From an uncultured Bacteroidota bacterium (GTDB lineage: Bacteria > Bacteroidota > Bacteroidia > 2-12-FULL-35-15): a DNA stretch of 34,058 nt. The position numbers and the translations under genes are program-made. Location of the stretch: NCBI GenBank assembly GCA_903847205.1, contig CAINDA010000054.1, positions 1 through 34,058 of the forward strand, in the 5' to 3' direction. This document shows positions 30,454-34,058 of this stretch, in pieces. Every line of letters starts with the position of its first letter. Position 1 is the first letter of the stretch. Under the pieces are notes generated by a model that was not told where the DNA came from, made no database searches, and saw only the letters and a program-made list of their open reading frames with translations.

Positions 30454-31488
30454 TTATTTGGTTTGCTGCACATTCAGCAAGTTATTGCTGTCTTTACGGG
30501 AGTTAAGTATATTTAAATAATGCAGTGCATGTTTGTTGTTATGATCTTCATACGATTTCTGAGCCATTTGAATTGCATTGGCGAGGTTACCGTTCATTTC
30601 ATTATTTAATGCCAAGTTGTATAATGCTCTACCGGCAATTTTACTGTTTGGGTTATTAATTTCTTTCTGCCAAAGTTCTGCTGCGCCATCCCAGTTATTG
30701 CCGCGGGCTTTACGAGCAGCTGTTTTAAAGTTGTCGCTGCCTTTTACATAATATTGCCGCTGTACACGAATCCATACAGGAATAATTCTGTCGGCATAAA
30801 TATGGCCTGCTTTATTGGCTGTCTGCTTAACATAGTCTTTGCGTTTTATAAGTGCATCGGCTGTAGCGAGCGGGTTGAGTGCTCCTCCGTTAAAGGTCAT
30901 GTTTTGAGTCATGGGAAACTCATCTAGAATTGTATGTGTGGATGGATCGTAAATGCGCCAGCCTGTTTTTACAAGTGTGGTAATATCAACCTGCGGAGCC
31001 AAAGAGCTGACCAGAGCTAATGGATTTGAAACATTTACTGTTGAATTTACCGGGGTTACTTTTAATTCGGTATCAAAAAATTCAAGTACAAACAGTGCTG
31101 TTACATTATTTTTTTTACAAATAGAGGTTACCTGATCCCATGAAAGCTGTGCCGGGAATATACCTAATCCGGGGCTTTTGAGGTGAAGCGAATCAATAAC
31201 AGTAACCTGGTCGAATCTTTTGTTTTCCATTAAAGCATCCTTAAGGCCTCGGATACATTCAACGCCGCCTTCTTTTACCATTGCGATACTTTCTACCGAA
31301 AGCGTTTGATGAACTGAATTGGATGCTTTTGCATCATCAGAAGGAAGGCTGCGGTTAATGATTCCCACATGCTTAACTGCATTTGAAATTGTAACCGGCG
31401 AAGGCTCCATTAAGCTGATAGATATATTATTTAATTTGCAGGAAAATAAACTTATTGAAAGCAGAAATAAGAAAGTAATTTTTTTCAT
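30454..31488 (-). CDS. DUF6340-like lipoprotein
   Basis: 344 residues with a lipoprotein signal LLSISLFSC (Cys17). The mature N-terminus ISISLMEPSPVTIS, then VKHVGIINRSLP and a WDQVTSICKKNNVTALFVLEFFDT block, match the layout of the DUF6340 family of Bacteroidota envelope lipoproteins. DITTLVKTGWRIYDPST is also typical. The C-terminal 90 residues contain two TPR-like helix pairs (WDGAAELWQKEINNPNSKI, GRALYNLALNNEMNGNLAN and AIQMAQKSYED). The function is unestablished. It is likely cotranscribed with the small membrane protein downstream. Confidence 0.85.
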   Translation of the reverse strand: MKKITFLFLLSISLFSCKLNNISISLMEPSPVTISNAVKHVGIINRSLPSDDAKASNSVHQTLSVESIAMVKEGGVECIRGLKDALMENKRFDQVTVIDSLHLKSPGLGIFPAQLSWDQVTSICKKNNVTALFVLEFFDTELKVTPVNSTVNVSNPLALVSSLAPQVDITTLVKTGWRIYDPSTHTILDEFPMTQNMTFNGGALNPLATADALIKRKDYVKQTANKAGHIYADRIIPVWIRVQRQYYVKGSDNFKTAARKARGNNWDGAAELWQKEINNPNSKIAGRALYNLALNNEMNGNLANAIQMAQKSYEDHNNKHALHYLNILNSRKDSNNLLNVQQTK

Positions 31489-31625
31489 GAAAAATTGATT
31501 TAGTTTTTATTAAGAGCTGAATGATATGTAAAAATAAGAAAATTTAATTGCTGGGTTTAGTAATTTTCAGGAAGGGGTATAAAAGCTTATATAGTGCGCT
31601 GTCCTCTCTTAGCCGAGGTCTGTTT

Positions 31626-32375
31626 TCATTTTTCTTTATTCATTAAAATATCATATGGAGTTCTCTGACGTGTTTTGCAGGTGAAATAAAGTTTTCCGCT
31701 GACAAATATATTGTCGAAATTATTACCGGAAGTTTTTTGATAATAGCTGTTTGTTGTATAAGTTAAATATCCGGTGAGCTGCTGCCCGATTGTAAATGAG
31801 GGCTTTTTATCTAAAATTAAAAATTGATATTTATTTTTTTTAGTTATATAGTTATAAGAAGCTGTGTCGGAAAGGCTGTATTTATAGGGCTTGTAATCAT
31901 CGGTATAATCGAAAAAAGAAGACTGAAAATTATGGGTGGAAACTGTTATATTAAATCCAAAACCGCCGAAAAAACCAATACCCATATATATAAACATGGT
32001 GTCGTGAGCAGTAAAACAATCGCAGGGGGTGGGAAGACCGAGTTTAAATTCGGGGTTTTCTGGATTTAGTTTTTCGTTGGTATATGAATCCATAAATATG
32101 CGGCTTCGGTTATTTCTAAAATCTTTTTTGCCGTAATACCCGCTCTCTTTTTCTGCTGAATCGGCAAATGGCAGGCTGTCGAGTTTTTTATTTATTAAAA
32201 GATTAACGCTGTCCTGAAACTTTTCATTTTGGTTAAGTTTAAAAAAATCAGCAATATTGGGTATTGGGGCAATGCTGTAAGCTGTGTTAAATGTTTTAGA
32301 ATCATCTGTCTGCGCTTTAACTGATGCCAGATTAAAAACTGCGATGGAAAAAACAATTATTTTTAAATGTTTCAT
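31626..32375 (-). CDS. Secreted protein of unknown function
   Basis: 249 residues with a signal peptide (KIIVFSIAVFNLASVKAQ). The mature part is rich in Tyr, Asn and Ser, contains a Cys-x-Cys pair in PTPCDCFTAHDT (near 120) followed by a Gly/Phe-rich MGIGFFGGFGFNITVS, and ends with a strand FVSGKLYFTCKTRQRTPYD. No family is recognised. The C-terminus has no T9SS sorting domain. It lies alone between short gaps and its 5' neighbour, the DUF6714-like gene, is 42 bases upstream, so a shared transcript is possible. Confidence 0.72.
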   Translation of the reverse strand: MKHLKIIVFSIAVFNLASVKAQTDDSKTFNTAYSIAPIPNIADFFKLNQNEKFQDSVNLLINKKLDSLPFADSAEKESGYYGKKDFRNNRSRIFMDSYTNEKLNPENPEFKLGLPTPCDCFTAHDTMFIYMGIGFFGGFGFNITVSTHNFQSSFFDYTDDYKPYKYSLSDTASYNYITKKNKYQFLILDKKPSFTIGQQLTGYLTYTTNSYYQKTSGNNFDNIFVSGKLYFTCKTRQRTPYDILMNKEK

Positions 32376-32417
32376 AAAAGAATTTATGGATTGAATATAT
32401 AATTATCTGCAAATAGT

Positions 32418-32879
32418 TTACACTGCCCAATAGTTTTCAATGGCTGTTTTAATTTCTGGTTTTTCGAATACATACTCGGGATGCTCTGAGAGGTATTCTA
32501 AAAATAATTTTACTGTTTCTCTTTGTTTCTGTGTTAATAAAATAAACTGCGATTTTGAATAATCCGAAAGGTTGGTTAAGGCAAATGACATCCCAAAGCG
32601 GTATTCGCCTTTGATTTCGGAAATCATAAATGCCGGTAAATGAAATTTCATGCCTTTGGCATCAAAGAAACTTAAGCTGCAATTATATTTATTGAGCGCT
32701 GATGAAGGAATAGTATTCCAATTTTGCTTTTCATCATTTTTTTTGCATTCATCCCGGAATTGCTGATCCTTATAATCATCTATGGCGTTTGCTTCGCTTA
32801 AGCCAATGCCGCCATCAAGTTCGATATTCTTAAATGCTTCATTAATTGCTGAAATTAAAAATAGTTTATCTTTTTCCAT
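32418..32879 (-). CDS. DUF6714 family protein
   Basis: 153 residues, cytosolic. The motif order GIGLSEANAIDDY (about 20-32), WNTIPSSAL, LSFFDAKGMKFHLPAFM and a final helix ETVKLFLEYLSEH matches DUF6714. Members are small proteins found widely and often near immunity-type genes of unknown function. The C-terminus is short. Nothing next to it suggests a toxin partner. Confidence 0.88.
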   Translation of the reverse strand: MEKDKLFLISAINEAFKNIELDGGIGLSEANAIDDYKDQQFRDECKKNDEKQNWNTIPSSALNKYNCSLSFFDAKGMKFHLPAFMISEIKGEYRFGMSFALTNLSDYSKSQFILLTQKQRETVKLFLEYLSEHPEYVFEKPEIKTAIENYWAV

Positions 32880-33109
32880 TTGTTTTTAGGCTTAATTATT
32901 CTTGCTGGCTGGGAGAGTCTGCATTAATAAAGCGACTAAGAATAAGTATACGCCTGCCGTGATGTACAAATTTTCCTATAAAGAAATTTGTTTTCTTTCC
33001 CTCATCCGCGGGCATCTTTTGGGAAAGGTTTAAAGAGGCAGGTTTATTTAAATTTTCAATTAAATAAAATGTGGCGTAAATTTTTATTTAAAAAAAACTT
33101 TTAAATAGT

Positions 33110-33634
33110 TTACCAGTTGCTGTTTATGTAATTGGGGTCCTTAATATGTCTATCATAAGAGTCAACAATAAACTGCAGATCTCTTTTTAAGTCGGCCATA
33201 AGTTCTTCTGCTTTTTTTTCGGAAACAGCAATTTCAGGAGAATGATTTCCTTCAAAAGGCTCTATTTTTTGCATTGGAGTTCCTCTGTTTACGTCAAAAC
33301 CGCCATCACAGTAAACATTATCAATTTCCATTTTAACTTTATTATTTTTAATTCTAAAAGTTACATTATAATCATATGAATATTCAACCTCTGTTAAAAA
33401 TACAGGCAGTTTAAAATAACTTTCTCCTTTAATAATAATAATTCCGGCATCTTTATCTTCGTCTAGAATAATATTTTTTGATGAATTCCAGGTTTCAGCA
33501 ATAAAGTATTTTGTTTCCGAAAAAATCTGTTCCTTAGTTTTTGAAACAGTATCGATTTTTTCCCATTTAAAATTTGTCTGCCCTAGGCAGGTTGTAAATA
33601 GTATAATACATAAGGATAGTAAAATTGTTTTCAT
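33110..33634 (-). CDS. DUF4468 domain secreted protein
   Basis: 174 residues with a signal peptide (TILLSLCIILFTTCLGQ). The mature region KEQIFSETKYFIAETWNSS, ILDEDKDAGIIIIKG and YDYNVTFRIKNNKVKMEIDNV is the DUF4468 pattern, a TBP-like beta-alpha fold found in Bacteroidota outer-envelope proteins. GGFDVNRGTPMQK and a C-terminal helix follow. Function unknown. It is flanked by gaps of 230 bases (no gene seen) and about 80 bases. Confidence 0.85.
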   Translation of the reverse strand: MKTILLSLCIILFTTCLGQTNFKWEKIDTVSKTKEQIFSETKYFIAETWNSSKNIILDEDKDAGIIIIKGESYFKLPVFLTEVEYSYDYNVTFRIKNNKVKMEIDNVYCDGGFDVNRGTPMQKIEPFEGNHSPEIAVSEKKAEELMADLKRDLQFIVDSYDRHIKDPNYINSNW

Positions 33635-33715
33635 GTTTTTTATTTTTTTTAGTTTAGATCTCCATAACTGAGCAAATGTAAAACAAAAAACAGTTTAGGA
33701 GTTTATAAATGCAGC

Positions 33716-34058
33716 TCAAATTTTTATTCCCATAACCAGAACATCATCCAACTGTTTATTATCTGCTTTCCAATTATCAAATGCGGTAATGAGGCTTTCT
33801 TTCTGATGCTCCATTTTCGTTTGCTCTATACTTTGCAGTAAAGTTTCAAATCTGGAGGATAAATATTTTGTATTTTTTTCTCCTCCGAATTGATCAACAA
33901 AACCATCGGTGAATAAGTAAATTGTACTGCCTTTTTCAATTTTTATTTTTTGGCTTGTGAAATTTATATCCGCTCTGCCGAACATGCCGCCAATTGAGAA
34001 CACATCGCCCTTTAGAGTTTTGAATTGGGAGTTATTGAACAGATAAGAGAAATGGTTA
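33716..34058 (-). CDS. SpoIIE/PP2C-type serine phosphatase, C-terminal part (runs off the right edge)
   Basis: The frame is open to the window end: reading from 34057 it gives NHFSYLFNNSQFKTLKGD and then FSIGGMFGRADINFTS. A GTG at 34003 is not a true start. IYLFTDGFVDQFGG is the conserved metal-binding TDG motif of the PP2C/SpoIIE family, with the final QLDDVLVMGIKI containing the second acidic pair. In Bacteroidota such domains commonly sit at the C-terminus of larger sensor or TPR proteins that dephosphorylate anti-anti-sigma-like partners. The N-terminal part is outside the window. Confidence 0.88.
   Translation of the reverse strand, partial: NHFSYLFNNSQFKTLKGDVFSIGGMFGRADINFTSQKIKIEKGSTIYLFTDGFVDQFGGEKNTKYLSSRFETLLQSIEQTKMEHQKESLITAFDNWKADNKQLDDVLVMGIKI

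Overview
The window looks like chromosomal DNA of a member of the Bacteroidota. It is AT-rich. Promoters fit the TTTG / TAnnTTTG pattern of that phylum, and many products are lipoproteins or exported proteins. There is a gliding-motility-type C-terminal (T9SS type B) sorting domain, several families common in Bacteroidota (DUF4468, DUF6340, DUF6714, DUF7948-like), and a core thrS-infC-rpmI-rplT block. No rRNA, tRNA, CRISPR array or transposase gene was found.

Layout. 1-441 is a 21-bp minisatellite running off the left edge. 544-1559 holds a divergent pair, a fibronectin-III-like protein and a tiny LuxR-type HTH protein, separated by a perfect palindrome. 1899-6986 is the most interesting part. 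It is an array of at least six promoter-poor, co-oriented single-gene cassettes of mostly unknown function, separated by structured sites that behave like integron attC sites. The start of each cassette (GTT plus 6-7 bases) is the reverse complement of that same cassette's end, and the sequence differs from cassette to cassette. Four cassettes match perfectly over 9-10 bases and two match with one mismatch. No integrase gene is present, so this is a CALIN-like array (cluster of attC sites lacking an integron integrase), or the far end of a larger chromosomal integron. A DUF1801-like gene follows the last site without an attC of its own.

7442-10786 (minus) carries a 953-residue T9SS type B surface protein and the wreck of a second one, a DUF7948-like N-terminus joined to a sorting-domain tail by a large internal deletion. 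Then come aroA (minus), a nitronate monooxygenase/FabK-like flavoprotein and an M16 peptidase (plus). 15000-19500 is loosely packed with small membrane or secreted proteins and dispersed intergenic repeats. These include an exact 57-bp repeat, a GGGATTTG-nAATCCC family and a 37-bp copy of the 3' end of a PNPOx-family gene. A truncated gene also lies here.

19494-21316 encodes a lipoprotein cytochrome c overlapping a lipoprotein of unknown function, then a secreted protein. 21432-24944 is the translation operon thrS-infC-rpmI-rplT, with a near-consensus promoter and a strong terminator. infC appears to start at AUA behind a perfect AGGAGG. A class C beta-lactamase-like serine hydrolase follows. 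From 26348 to the right edge everything is on the minus strand: two paralogous thioredoxin-domain proteins bracketing a short-chain dehydrogenase and a small membrane protein (joined by an (ATT)9 microsatellite), a run of lipoproteins or secreted proteins of unknown function, and the C-terminal part of a SpoIIE/PP2C-type phosphatase cut by the window edge.
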